Assembly: GCF_000264995.1 (NCBI RefSeq)
Contig: NW_006767449.1
Coordinates: 261,403-325,402 of the forward strand
Direction of reading: 5' to 3'
DNA from: Punctularia strigosozonata HHB-11173 SS5
Taxonomy: Eukaryota > Basidiomycota > Agaricomycetes > Corticiales > Punctulariaceae
Length of the DNA: 64,000 nucleotides
Shown here: piece after piece, positions 37,381-47,704 of the stretch
Position numbering within the stretch: position 1 is the first letter of the stretch
How the letters are laid out: the number at the start of each line of letters is the position of its first letter
Position numbers and translations under genes: made by a program
Notes under the pieces: model-generated
What the model was told of the DNA's origin: nothing
Database searches by the model: none
Seen by the model: the letters and a program-made list of their open reading frames with translations, nothing else

Positions 37381-38870
37381 TTATACGTCTTCCAAAGTTG
37401 GGGCAGCGAGAGGCATTGGCAAGAACAGATGGACACGAACGTGCTGAATCGCCCTTGCCTCAGAAGATACTGATAGAAGAGGCGGATCTATGAGCCCGGG
37501 CGACGAAGAGAAAAATAAAGGGATACGCATACTAAACGGCGAAGCAGAGACGACGCCGGCACCAATGTCACCAACTCGCAAGGCTATCAGGCGACCGTAT
37601 CCTCTGCCCACGGCCCCTCGCCCCCGGCGACGTAGTCCAGCCAGTCCTTCATCAACTGCTCGAGCTCGTAGTGGCCCTCCCTGCTGCCGAGCATCACCAG
37701 ATTCCCTCCACCCTCGTCCGCGAGCTTGCGCCTCCGAGTTTGCCGCGCAAGAGACCAAAGGCCGCACGTATGGCGTGCGGCGTGCGTCCTTCCGGCCGTT
37801 CCGAAGGACCCCGTGGTGACGACCCGCTTCTCCTCGATCCACACGTTCCTGAGCTCCGCCGCCCGCCCGCTTCGCGCGCACTTCTTCGTTCGACCCGGGC
37901 GGAAACTCGGTCAAGGAGGGGGCGAGGCGCACGGTGTCGAGCAGTTCGCCGGGATCTTCGGGATCGACGGGCATGTCCAGCTGGAAGCGGAGGTACTGGG
38001 CCGCGTTGCCGCTTATCACGCCGGAGAAGCGGAGGTGCGACAGGGTGCCGTGCAGAGGGGAGAACGCAAGCATGTCCCACACGCTGGGCATGTTCCACAT
38101 GCAGTAGAGCCCGGCGCTGGGACCAGGGATGAGGGCGCCGGGGTCGAGGGGGATGATGAAGACGCCGAGACAGGTGGTCAGGTGGAGGTGGGTGAGCGCG
38201 GGGAGGGGTGAGGGCAGGTGCGAGAGTGCCTCGGGAAAGCGAACATCAGGAAAAACCGGATTTGCTAAAAGCCTCCTAAAACGTACTAAAACGTGCTCAT
38301 TTAGTGGCTTTAGAGGGTTTCGGTACCCAATAAGCGACTCTTTCGATAGTCCGCTTTTTCCTGATGAAGGGAGAGTGCGACGAGGCGCGGGAAGGAGACG
38401 TGCGGGGGGATGGCGGACGGCCAGTAATCGGTGAAAAGGGTGCGGAGGCTGGGGCCGACGAGCTGAAGGAAGACAAGAAAGGCGTGGGCTGCATCCCGAC
38501 CTCCAGCGTCATCCTTGGGTACCATCGCGGACCGAGGTACTTTCTCCCGCTTGAGCGACTTCAACGGAGGACTCTTGATCGTCAACACCGCGCGAGACGT
38601 CATCGGTACGAGCAGATGTTCCACTTTGAGGGTCCAGGGCGCCTTGGATTTCGAGGCGTGTGCGGGATCGCTGTTGCCGCATCGGGCGGCCAGCGGACGG
38701 AGAGAGACCGGTATTTGACGTGCGCGGAGACGCGATGGACACGGCGGGAGACCAAGGACAGGGAACGACCCGTGGCGCCGCCGTGGTCGCAGGCGAGGAT
38801 GAAGATGGAGAGGAGTACTTCGTCGGGGCAGCTGTCAAGCCCAGTGGAAAGTGCGCCGATTCGTGGGCAA
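37381..38870 (-). pseudogene. F-box-like paralogue, copy 3 (frameshifted, carries an insertion)
   Basis: The same family broken into at least three frames. Around 38,845-38,700 reads CPDEVLLSIFILACDHGG and TGRSLSLVSRRVHRVSAHVKY without an upstream ATG. A frameshift leads to KVEHLLVPMTSRAV and VGPSLRTLFTDYWPS (38,624-38,370). A 123-bp MITE-like insertion (38244-38366) follows; beyond it LSHLRFSGVISGNAAQYLRFQLDMPVD continues in one frame, and a further shift gives HYELEQLMKDWLDYVAG (about 37,650). The lesions match positions in the intact copy 2, so the original gene structure is clear. Not expected to make a full protein. Confidence 0.75.
38244..38366. mobile_element. MITE-like insertion with short inverted termini
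   Basis: 123 bp with termini CATCAGGAAAAACCGGA and, reverse-complemented from the right end, CATCAGGAAAAAGCGGA. It interrupts the F-box pseudogene, which reads as coding on both sides. The internal sequence is AT-richer and itself partly palindromic (GCTAAAAGCCTCC ... GTGGCTTTAGAGG). No clear target duplication beyond GAA was seen, and no coding capacity. Superfamily not assigned. Confidence 0.6.
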
Positions 38871-38974
38871 ACTCACGCAATGATAGCGCAGATGTCAGAT
38901 TTTGAGCGAATACAGCGAATGAGAGACAATGCCAGCGGATCAGCTGACATCTTTCCAAATTAGTGCATGCACGA

Positions 38975-39440
38975 CGCCTGCGCAAGTGCCTGTCTTCGTC
39001 GCAAAAAGCACTCTCGCCTTCGATCTGAACTACTTCGCTGCCGCATCCAGCGTCCTGACTGTCTCCCCGTTGTACGCTGTTGGCTACGCGTCTGCGCATG
39101 CGGTCGGGGACTCCCGGCCAGGAGGTTTCCTCGATATTCCTGCAACACCACGAAAATCCGAAACTTGTTCGCCTGGATCCGACTGGAGCGAACCCGTCCA
39201 GAACCGCCCCCCGGAGCACGCCTTCAAAGAGACAGAGGTTACTTGGGACGAAGAGGCACCTGATATAGGGAATGCAGAGGTGCGAACCCGGTCCGCGTCA
39301 ATCACAAACTCGCCGTTCTGACTCCATCCTGCACGACGTCAACGCATGCTGGGCACCCAACATATGCCGTCAACAGCATCTTCGTGTACGCAGATAGCTA
39401 GCAATATATCGCAGAGTCAATACAATGGCACATACTACAT
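38975..39440 (+). mobile_element. Old CMC (CACTA-like) element fragment, left part
   Basis: Homologous to the 5' coding region of the CMC element at 47,600-48,056, with many substitutions in the left part and close identity in the right part (from about 39,230: AAAGAGACAGAGGTT..., then the segment with CACCCAACATATGCC). The intron acceptor and start of exon 2 of the transposase gene are recognisable. Decayed frames; it continues after the hAT insertion at 43,490. Confidence 0.75.
39433..39440. repeat. 8-bp target-site duplication of the hAT element, left copy
   Basis: TACTACAT immediately left of the hAT terminus; repeated at 43482-43489 immediately right of the other terminus. In the homologous uninterrupted CMC element the site occurs once (CATACCACATCATACG at about 48,045). 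Confidence 0.88.
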
Positions 39441-42400
39441 CAGTGTTGTGCAAGTCGGCGGCTAGCCGCATGTTAGCCGCAAGTCGATGACTTGGTGACT
39501 AGTCGGTGTAAGTCGCGACTAATAGGACCAGGTTGTGGGAGAGTCGGCGGCATCCCCGGCATCAGTATCGGCACGCGCGGAGTTGGAATTGTCCGGGCGA
39601 AAACCGTGTCGCAGAAAGCGCAAGCATGTTGCGCATGTAGGTGGTAATACAACACGTTTATACATACACGTCAGTGAAGAAGTATATCCAACGATGTGTC
39701 ATCGGTATCATCCTCCCCCTGCGCATCCATATCAAGTAAATCATACAACTCGAGCTCACTGTCCAATCCGTACTCGAGGTTCCTTTCGTGATCCTCTGTC
39801 CAGTACATTTGAGAGTAGTTGAAAAGATCTGCAAGCTTGATGGGAGCATCAGTATCGCCATCGGTATCAGCGGATGTTGCTGGAGCTTCCCAATGATCTG
39901 TCGCTTCGTCGGAGAGCTGCAGAAGGCTCTCAACACAGCCAGCAGCAGTGGGATAGCCAGATTGGTCATCACTATGGCCAGCATCGAATTGCGTGCTGGT
40001 TGCTGAGGGTAGAGATGAACCATCTGCACGTTCGGATAAGGAGGCGCCAGCAGATGCTGTGGCTGGAGGTGTCGTGGTCGAAGTTGACGCGGTCGAAGCT
40101 GACATGGCCAAATCCGAAGACGAAGCGGCAAAACCGGGAGTCCGATTTGGAATAAGCTGCCGTTTCAAGCGCTGCTTTGCGCCGAGGCGTGCATGCTCAT
40201 CGCGAATACGCATCTTCAACTCCGCAAGATTGGTGAGCGGGTCCTTGCCCATCCTGTTGCGGAGTTTGGTGAGGATATTGCCGAACGTGCTAAAAAGCCT
40301 TTCACGAGATGCCAAGTTTGCGACAATGGATAGGACATGGCGAGCAAGTCGGTGAACAGGAGGGAGAAGACTTGCATTGCTTGCATGGGCAGGTTCGGCA
40401 CCCTTCCATAGAGCAACTGGGTCAAGTTCGTGAGCCTGCGACAACATCAGCACTTGGAAGAATACGATGTCGAAGGGAATCAAATATACAGCACCAAGGG
40501 ATGCCTTTTCCCTACGAGCTGCCTGTACACCCTTGTCGACGATTGCGTAGTCGGAGAGACCATCAAGATAATCATATGTATCACGTTTGAGAATCGGAAA
40601 GTCAATTTCAAGCTGAACTGAGCCGCGGTCATGGCCAAAAAAACGGATCCAAAGACGTTTGAAGAGTAAGTAGACGGCCATTTTTGAGAATTTGATGGAT
40701 GGTACGAAGGCCGTAGTCTTGAAGAATGGATTAAGAATAACAGCGGCAATGAAAACCCCCTGATCTGCTCGCTTCCACCGCTTTTCCAAGCTGGCGGTGA
40801 TAGCTTCATGGATAGGCGCATCAACGGGGTCATTCAAGCGGGAGTAAATCCGATAGAGCCAAGCGAGTGTGAGCAGGATCCGGTCTAGGCGGCAGTGGTT
40901 GGATTGAGCAATGTTCGTTGCGATTGCTAGAGGCTGAAGATGCAATTTCATTCTGTAAACTGGTTATTTGTGTGATTGGTTCCCGATAGATCACGTACCG
41001 AGCAAGGCTATGCCAAAAGAGCGAAGATTCAAGAATCCGAATGGCTTTCTCCGCACGCTCGGTGCCAGCACGATCGCTTCGGAGAGGCATGAGCTTGCTT
41101 GCATCCCCGACACAGATGCGCTCCTTATCGTGTGCCAGCATCGTGTCCAGGGTGGGGCGAAGTTGAAGGAGCCGACGAAAAGCGAGGTAATGGCATGTCC
41201 ATCGGGTGATCACCGCGCGGAGAACGGTCAGAATCTGTCCGGAGCCAGTTGCCAGCCGAACTTGCTCTTGAATCATACGTATCTCCGCCAGAACAATAGT
41301 CTTGTTCCGCAACCAGCCAATGAGGAATTCCGCATCCTTTGCGAAAGACATAAATTCGGTATCTGCGCGGAAATAGTCTCCAGCAACAAGATTAATCTGC
41401 CAATGTTGTAAGCCAAGCAGACGATTAATGATCATGTCAGGCAACTCACCTGGTGTGCGTAACAATCTGGGATTACAAGTCGGGGATGCTTTCTGCCGAA
41501 CATTTGAGGAGCAGCGCGTGCATCACCGCCGGCATCCGAAACAATTGCAACGACATTGACTCCGTAGATGTTCTGTGCATCCTCGTATGCTTGTTCGATG
41601 AGTGGCAGAAGATTGATGGCGAACTTCCGTTCTCCGGATATATCGTGGACGGATATGGTGAATATCTATTGCCAGGTTTGTATAAGTAGTGAGGTACGCA
41701 GTATAAAGACGGACTCACTTCGCCCTTCGCATGGCCTTGAAACGGTAAAAGGTTTTGCTGGTTATTCCCAGTCCAAGCATCATACGCGATCGTACATTCG
41801 CCATCCTTGACGCGGCTGACACAGCTGCGCCGATTTACTGCAACCTCTGCCGGAAGAATCCGGCTAGTTAGGGTCCGTCGGGAGAACAGACGGGCTGCAG
41901 GGATGAAGTCCTCGACGAAAGCCTTGAATTCGAGGTTGTCCACCCAAGAGAGTGGGAGTCCTGCCGATGCGGTGATGCGCGCTATGCGAGATTCAAAACG
42001 CGCCTGCATAGCCCCATCCCATATCGGTGCTGTAACGCTGGGCAACGGAGATATGCCGCGTCGACGCCGCTTGCCAGCAACCACACGAAGATGCTCGGTG
42101 CCAGACGATGTCTCTGAGATAGGCGGTGGTGACCCGGCTGACGTAGAGCCATCGTAATACGCTATGGAGGGTGATGCGGAGCGTGACTGTCCGGCGTCGG
42201 AGCCATGTACAGAGGCTGGGCGTGAGATAGACTGCGGGAAGGAATATTCTTGACCGTGCAATGAGAAAACAGGAGGTGGTTGCGTATTGAGAAGAGTCGA
42301 GCTAAGATAACGTTGTGGTTGAGGTGACATAGGCGACGCAAGCTCGGCTTGAGCAGCTGATTGAATATCAGCGGGCCACCCGCACGGACAGAGGAGAAGG

Positions 42401-43481
42401 TGTCGTAGTAGATTCTGTTTCCGAGCTGCAATCCACGTCCCGGCTGTCTTAGCCTCATCAGGATCAAGGTCCCATTCTTATCGCGCTCCTGTTAGCATAT
42501 GCATAGCTACGTCAGAGACATCGAAACTCACCAAAACGTATAACTTCCTGTCGAGTTCGTGGCGCCTGGCGTACGCCGGACAGGACCTGCTGTGCATCTG
42601 AGGCAAGCTGTGCATCAACCCAGACGTCCTGACACTTCATACACCACGTCTTCGCTTTATCACCAGCAAACACATTCGGATTTGCGCGCCGGTTCTTCTG
42701 GCCCCTGTGGCTGCCAACGTAGTCGGGGTGGTTGTGAAAATGCGCCCGCCACCAGCCAAGATGCGAGTGAGAATCCGTAGAGGGTCCCGGGAGAACTGCA
42801 GCCATCGTATCCGAAGGGGATTGCGAGCTAAGGATGCAGATATGTTGTCAGACATTATATACTCGTGTCAGATCGTGGACTCACTGCATCCATGAACCCT
42901 CTCGATGCCTCCTGCCGCCTCCTCATTGCCTTCAGGGCTAAAGCAGCGAATTTAGACCGATATTATTCCAGCAATGTACACATGTGCTCTTACCTATTCA
43001 AAACTCTGGCTTTGCCTCGGAGATCGAGCCATGGTTACAAGATACAATGAGCTAAGACCATACACTCATTCAGCACATGCTAATCAGTGGCTCCGAATAA
43101 CTGGCGACTGACCACAGAAGATATTCCGGTTCCCATTCCTGGAGCACCGGCTCCGCCCACAGAGGTGATGTAGTTGGCACCGTATTGCCAGAGATCCTGT
43201 GCTTCCCTGCCCGAATGCTTTCGGGGAATCCACGGTCCGTATCCGGGCAGGTAGCACGTTGGGCATCAGATTCGTAGTCCGAGTCGTTGCGCGGGCACGC
43301 TCGTCCATGACGGACGACACGGAGTTCGAATCGCATGAAAGGGGACTTGCTGTATTTGGTCTATGGCTATGCTACTTGTACATCTCACGGCCGAGTCGGT
43401 CGACTAGTCGCGGCAGGTCACTGGCTAGTCATCAAAGTCGTGACTTGCTCTAAGTTGAAAGTCGCGACTCGTACAACACTG
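39441..43481 (-). mobile_element. hAT DNA transposon, apparently complete (4,041 bp)
   Basis: Termini CAGTGTTGTGCAAGTCG (left) and, reverse-complemented from the right, CAGTGTTGTACGAGTCG: imperfect inverted repeats with the CAGTG start typical of hAT elements. Flanked by the 8-bp duplication TACTACAT. It encodes one transposase on the minus strand (39671-42805) with no stop or frameshift in my exon model. Subterminal regions on both ends are dense in AGTCG/GACT motifs. It sits inside the old CMC fragment, whose sequence resumes seamlessly at 43,490. All features point to a recent, possibly autonomous insertion. Confidence 0.9.
39671..42805 (-). CDS. hAT family transposase
   Basis: Cut-and-paste transposase with RNase H-like core. 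Five exons (42805-42532, 42476-41719, 41665-41450, 41396-40999, 40952-39671) total 2,928 nt, 975 residues, all GT-AG introns of 46-55 nt and in phase. The N-terminal region has a zinc-binding pattern (WCMKC ... CPCGW with nearby His) and a Ser/Pro-rich stretch. Core: CTIAYDAWTGNNQQN (first catalytic Asp region), HDISGERKFAINLLP, VVAIVSDAGGDARAA, VIPDCYAHQINLVAGDYF, then the long helical insertion. The hAT C-terminal dimerisation motif is HVLSIVANLASRERLFSTFGNI followed by KLRNRM. A Ser/Thr- and Asp-rich tail follows. I chose the ATG at 42805 because it begins the exon that carries the zinc-binding residues. Confidence 0.88.
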
Positions 43482-43489
43482 TACTACAT

Positions 43490-43600
43490 CATACGCTCTG
43501 GGCCCATCAATTTTCAGAATAACGATACGCTTACTTGAAGATGATCATCTTGAATCTTCTGAGTCCCCATCTTCTGAGTCACGTGCCAGTTCCGACTCCC
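43490..43600 (+). mobile_element. Old CMC element fragment, right part
   Basis: Continuation of the fragment ending at 39440. Bases from about 43,490 (CATACGCTCTGGGCCCATC) match the CMC element at 48,055 onward to about 43,550 (GATCATCTTGAATCTTC). Its frame EDDHLESSES corresponds to EDNHLERFPS in the other copy. Similarity fades after about 43,560. Confidence 0.65.
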
Positions 43601-45237
43601 CCGAAGGGAAGGAGTTGGTTCTTTTTCCGACCACTTCGGTCACAGTGACAAATCCGTGACCCTCAGCCAAAGCGTGATGAAGGCGTGATAGAGCGTGATT
43701 TTGACTCTGGCGTGGGAGCGTGACAGCTGTAGGTGTGGGACTGCTTACATAAATATGGAGATCAGTTCAGGGATGAAACGGCCTTAGCCGCGGCAGTTTC
43801 CCATGGTCCTTTGCCACTGATCGTGGGAGAAACAAGACTATTTACGTAATCATAGTCTCTCAAGGTTTGGCCAGTGGCTATACGTCGAAGCACCATGACA
43901 CTTGCCTATTGGGGTACACACTGCTTGGTGCCGCCGCACTCCTTGATACAAACATTAATCCCGTATGAAGGACAAACCTGAAAGCCTTGATATAATACTT
44001 GGTGGTAGATTCATGCTTTAATATCCTAGATCCGAGTTTTCCAGTGAATCAAAGGAGTCGCTGATTTTGAAGAAATTGTTCACTTTTGCAGAGACCATGT
44101 TTCACCACAAGATGTGCCTGACTCGCTTCCAGTCCCGATCAGATAATCTCTAGAGAGCACTAATACATTTCTTCATATCTCTAGTACAGTTTTCATCAGT
44201 GATGTGGGATCATCTGTGGTGCATCACAATTAAGAGACCATCCTCAAGAGCGGAAGGTGATGCACCAGCGCACGATGTGCCTTGGGAGTGTGTGAGATGC
44301 TCAATTCTGCCCAGATCTAATCCGAAGAAAAATGTACAATACGGTAGTAGTTAGTAGTTACCGAAGTTGTGGGTGGTCAAAAGAAGATGTGGTGTGCACA
44401 CAGCGCAGGAGCCTGTCAGTTTTGAGTACATCAGCCAGTGCCTTTCCACTGTGGACCGGCGTTGTCTCCTGCCCGGGATCCTTTTCATGGGGGAGTCGGA
44501 CGCGGCGCTTGGCGCCCCCTTACTCACGTACTGACTGCAGCGGCGCAGCAACGGGCGCGGTCAAGCTGCACAGCCCCTCGTCCAACTCAACAGCGCCAGC
44601 GAAGACATAGACGATGGGTTCACTCTCGCCATGGCCAAGGGCACGGGCCTTGGTAGAGTCATGCCGTTCTCTGAGCCTGCTCAGAGAATATGGGTTGGAA
44701 GATGGGGTGTGCGTCTATAGCGGTTGTGCCCACCGTTGCAAGATGAACCCCCGGACAACCTGGCATGCCAACCCCCCAACGATCTACGTGTCCTCACAGT
44801 GCTGTGCGCATTTCGGATATGTTTGATATGCTGAGGGCATGGTATGTTCCGAGTTTTCCTCTTACCATTGTAAAACCAATGAGCTAATACTTGAATTCAG
44901 GTGTGACGTTGCACACAATCCACCTTGCCCCGTGCTCATCATACACCGAGCCACGCGTGCTCGTCGCCCACTACTTCCCCGCACACATCATCCAACCCAT
45001 GTTCCAAGCCCACCCTTCCCACTTTCCAAACAGCCTACTCGAAGACGTGCTGCACCCGCTCTTGAAACCACAGGGCAGACGTTCGAAGATGCACCCTGGG
45101 CCCATTGTCGAAGACGCGCCTTCTTCGCGCACGCCCTTCTGTCAGCCAGGCGGACAAGGGGTAACCGGTGGGGCGTTATGGCCTCCCCTCGCGCGTTCGC
45201 CCTCCTCGCATGAAGTTCGGCCTCTGACCCCCCCGCC
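43601..45237. other. Region without a supported gene
   Basis: About 1.6 kb. 43,660-43,740 has repeated GCGTGAT-type motifs. A possible gene remnant lies on the plus strand near 44,425-44,720 (YISQCLSTVDRRCLLPGIL, then FTLAMAKGTGLGRVMPF after an in-frame stop), not identified. 44,900-45,230 is GC-rich and could be the promoter/5' UTR of the following LOV gene. Confidence 0.35.
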
Positions 45238-46715
45238 ATGACCGCGAGCACCATGCCCTTCGACCGATACTTCCAAGACGACCCCGCGTCCTCCCAGGCG
45301 CCCCACCAACACCGCCCACCCGCCGAGCAGCCCGTGCCCGCTGGCCTCCAGTTCCAGCTCCCCAACTTTGTCCTCGGCGGCCCCCCGACCCTCACCCATG
45401 GCGGAGGCGCAGAGGTCCTCCCCGCAGGCCTCCTCGCCGCCGGCTTTCGCTCGTCCAGCTCGCTGAGCCAGGCCTGGTTCACCAACAACTTTTCCTCGGA
45501 GTGAGTACTTGCGCGCCCCGTCCTGGACGTTGAAGATCGCGTCGCTGACGGCCCGCTGCAAGCTTTGGGGAGACAGTCTATCGCAGCCCGGGATCGAGCG
45601 AGAGCCAGGATGTCGTCGACTCCTACCTCGACTCGTCTGCCGCCTACGCCGCGTCCCCCGCGCCCCCCAGCAGCCTCCACTGGCCCGCCGCGTCCGCCCC
45701 GCTGCGGGCACAGCAGTCGCATTTCCCGCTCCTCAATCACCCGTCCACGTTCGGGCTCCCCATCTACTCCTCCTCCGGCTTCGACCTCCTTTCCCTCCTC
45801 GCCCGCGTCGTCCACCGGCCCAACCCGTCCATCACGCTCGGCCCCGTCGACCTCACCTGCGCCTTCACCGTCGTCGACACCCGTCGCTTCGATCAGCGCA
45901 TCATATATGCCTCGCCTACCTTCCTCCAGCTCACCGGCTACCCCGAAGCCGACGTCGTCGGCAGGAACTGCCGCTTTCTCCAGGCCCCGGGAGGCAACAT
46001 CCAGCCCGCCGACGAGCGCAAGTGGACGAGCCCCGAGAGCGTGCGCACGGTGCACAAGGCCCTCGCCGCCGGCAAAGAGTGCCAGGTGTCGCTCATCAAT
46101 TACAAAAGGGGCGGCCACGCGTTCGTCAACCTCGTCTCCCTTATCCCCGTCCCGCCGGGCGAAGAGGCCGCCTTTGTCGTCGGTTTCCAGGTCGATCTGA
46201 CCCAGCAGCCGAACGCCATTTTGCAGCGACTGAAGGACGGCAGCTACGTCGTCAATTACGCTTCGACCGCCCAAGGGCCGAACATCGGCAGCGGCAGGAG
46301 CAAGGCTCACGCCATGTCTAGGAGCGCCGTAGCGAACGACTTGCGGCAGTTGTTGAGCAGCGATTCTTGCGTTCGTTGTCTCATTCAGAGGACAAGACGG
46401 CTGTCGAACAGAACGATGCGATCGGTATCGGTGCGTATATGCGCATTGGTGACCGCTTCCCGCACCCGTCCACGTTCGGGCTCCCCATCTACTCCTCTTC
46501 CGGCTTCGACCTCCTTTCCCTCCTCGCCCACGTCGTCCACCGGCCCAACCCGTTCATCACGCTCGGCCCCGTCGACCTCACCTGCGCACACGCTCAGAGA
46601 TGCCCCCGGGGCAGCTGCTGGACAACACCCCATGTCATCACCATCCCCCAAAAGTGCCGCGATGTGCACTCTCCTCGTGCTGCACAAGCGTGTCGCCCCG
46701 TTCGACCGGAGATAG
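45238..46715 (+). CDS. Truncated White Collar 1-like LOV protein (possible pseudogene)
   Basis: Matches the N-terminus of the blue-light receptor WC-1. Two exons (45238-45500, 45563-46715) give a 471-residue frame. The start MTASTMPFDRYFQDDP and the segment NFVLGGPPTLTHGGGAEVLP, LSQAWFTNNFSSDFGE are typical of basidiomycete WC-1. A LOV domain spans about residues 147-275, with flavin-adduct motif GRNCRFLQ (Cys near residue 223), the long loop of the WC/ZTL class, and INYKRGGHAFVNLVSLIPV. After VANDLRQLLSS the frame departs from the family: in another frame FLRSLSHSEDK follows, then a duplicated piece of the LOV leader (46463-46586) and low-complexity sequence. The later PAS domains are absent. 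Full WC-1 proteins are usually about 900 residues, so this is a fragment, either dead or a LOV-only product. Confidence 0.7.
46463..46586 (+). repeat. Partial duplication of the LOV leader segment
   Basis: About 124 bp nearly identical to 45738-45862 (only a few substitutions seen, e.g. CGCC to CACC and CCGTCC to CCGTTC). It encodes FGLPIYSSSGFDLLSLLA-H-VVHRPNP in a different frame from the main reading frame, so it is a DNA-level duplication, not an extra functional module. Confidence 0.85.
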
Positions 46716-46794
46716 CTCGCCAGCGCGCCGCACGGTCACGAAACGTCGAACAAATCGCTTGCCCGCCCTCAACCGTGACCCACTGCCTGCCCTC

Positions 46795-47215
46795 TACCCT
46801 CCATCGACGTCCAACGACCCCTCAAGCAGCGTGCCAGCGCCTCGACACATGGCATCAACCACTGTCGAGGACGCGGCCACCGCGCGCGGTGCCGCTCGAC
46901 TGGCGCACGCCAGAGGCTCTGCGCCAGCCCCCCATCGACGACCGACGACTCCTCAAGCAGCGCGCCATCGTCTCGATGCATGGCATCGACCACCGCCGAG
47001 GACGCGGCCACCGCGCGGTGCCGCTCAACCGGCACACGCCAGAGGCTCTGCGCCAGCCCCCCATCGACGACCGACGACTCCTCAAACAAGCAGCGCGCCA
47101 TCGTCTCGACGCATGACATCGACCACCGCCGAGGACGCGCCTCGACGCCCGGCATCGACCACCGCCGAGGACGCGCCTCGACGCCCGGCATCGACCACCG
47201 CCGTGACTGCCTTCG
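46795..47215 (+). repeat. Minisatellite, nested 130-133-bp and 36-bp units
   Basis: Tandem units begin near 46848 (ACATGGCATCAACCACTG), 46978 (GCATGGCATCGACCACCG) and 47111 (GCATGACATCGACCACCG), with a partial unit before. Inside the last unit a 36-bp segment repeats in tandem at 47119-47154 and 47155-47190, with a third partial copy. Very GC-rich; long open frames on both strands here are by-products of the repeat. Confidence 0.8.
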
Positions 47216-47704
47216 AGGCCTCACCCTGCGCGCAATTAATGCTCACGGGCAGCAGCTCATAAGGTCATCTGCTTGCTTTTGATATTAGATCGTATCGTGC
47301 ACTGTAACATGGTACTGCCCGAGCAAAAGCCCCACTACAATCGATGATTGCCCACTCATTGCTAGTAGGCACAGGAATCCATCCAACTAGGCATTGGATG
47401 GCGGTGATATCGACTACCTCCAAGTGGCCTGTCCCGGAGGGAACAGGAGCCACATCGACAAATACTTTAGGTTCACAGACAGTAATTAAGAATCAACCCA
47501 AAGCAATGATGTCCGATAAATATTGAATGCAATGTGTATGGATGAATGCAAATCAAGCGACATCTGCCCGATTAAGTCTATGGCGATGCGCATTTGCCGC
47601 GCAAGTACCTATTCCCGACTCTGTCTTGACTACGCCGGCACCGCGTTTCTTTCAACGTGCTCACTCTCTCGTACTCCGTTTCACTGGGGTATTTGCTAGC
47701 AGAC

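Noticed and set aside
44988-46310. 440-codon minus-strand frame across the LOV gene
   Set aside because: Antisense shadow: the plus strand clearly encodes WC-1 and LOV motifs.
46600-47262. Arg/Pro/Thr-rich open frames on both strands
   Set aside because: Generated by the minisatellite; every frame is open because the repeat lacks stop codons.
47290-47330. CACTGTAAC sequence as the left terminus of the CMC element
   Set aside because: No matching inverted copy or target duplication could be found near 54,000-54,240; left undecided.
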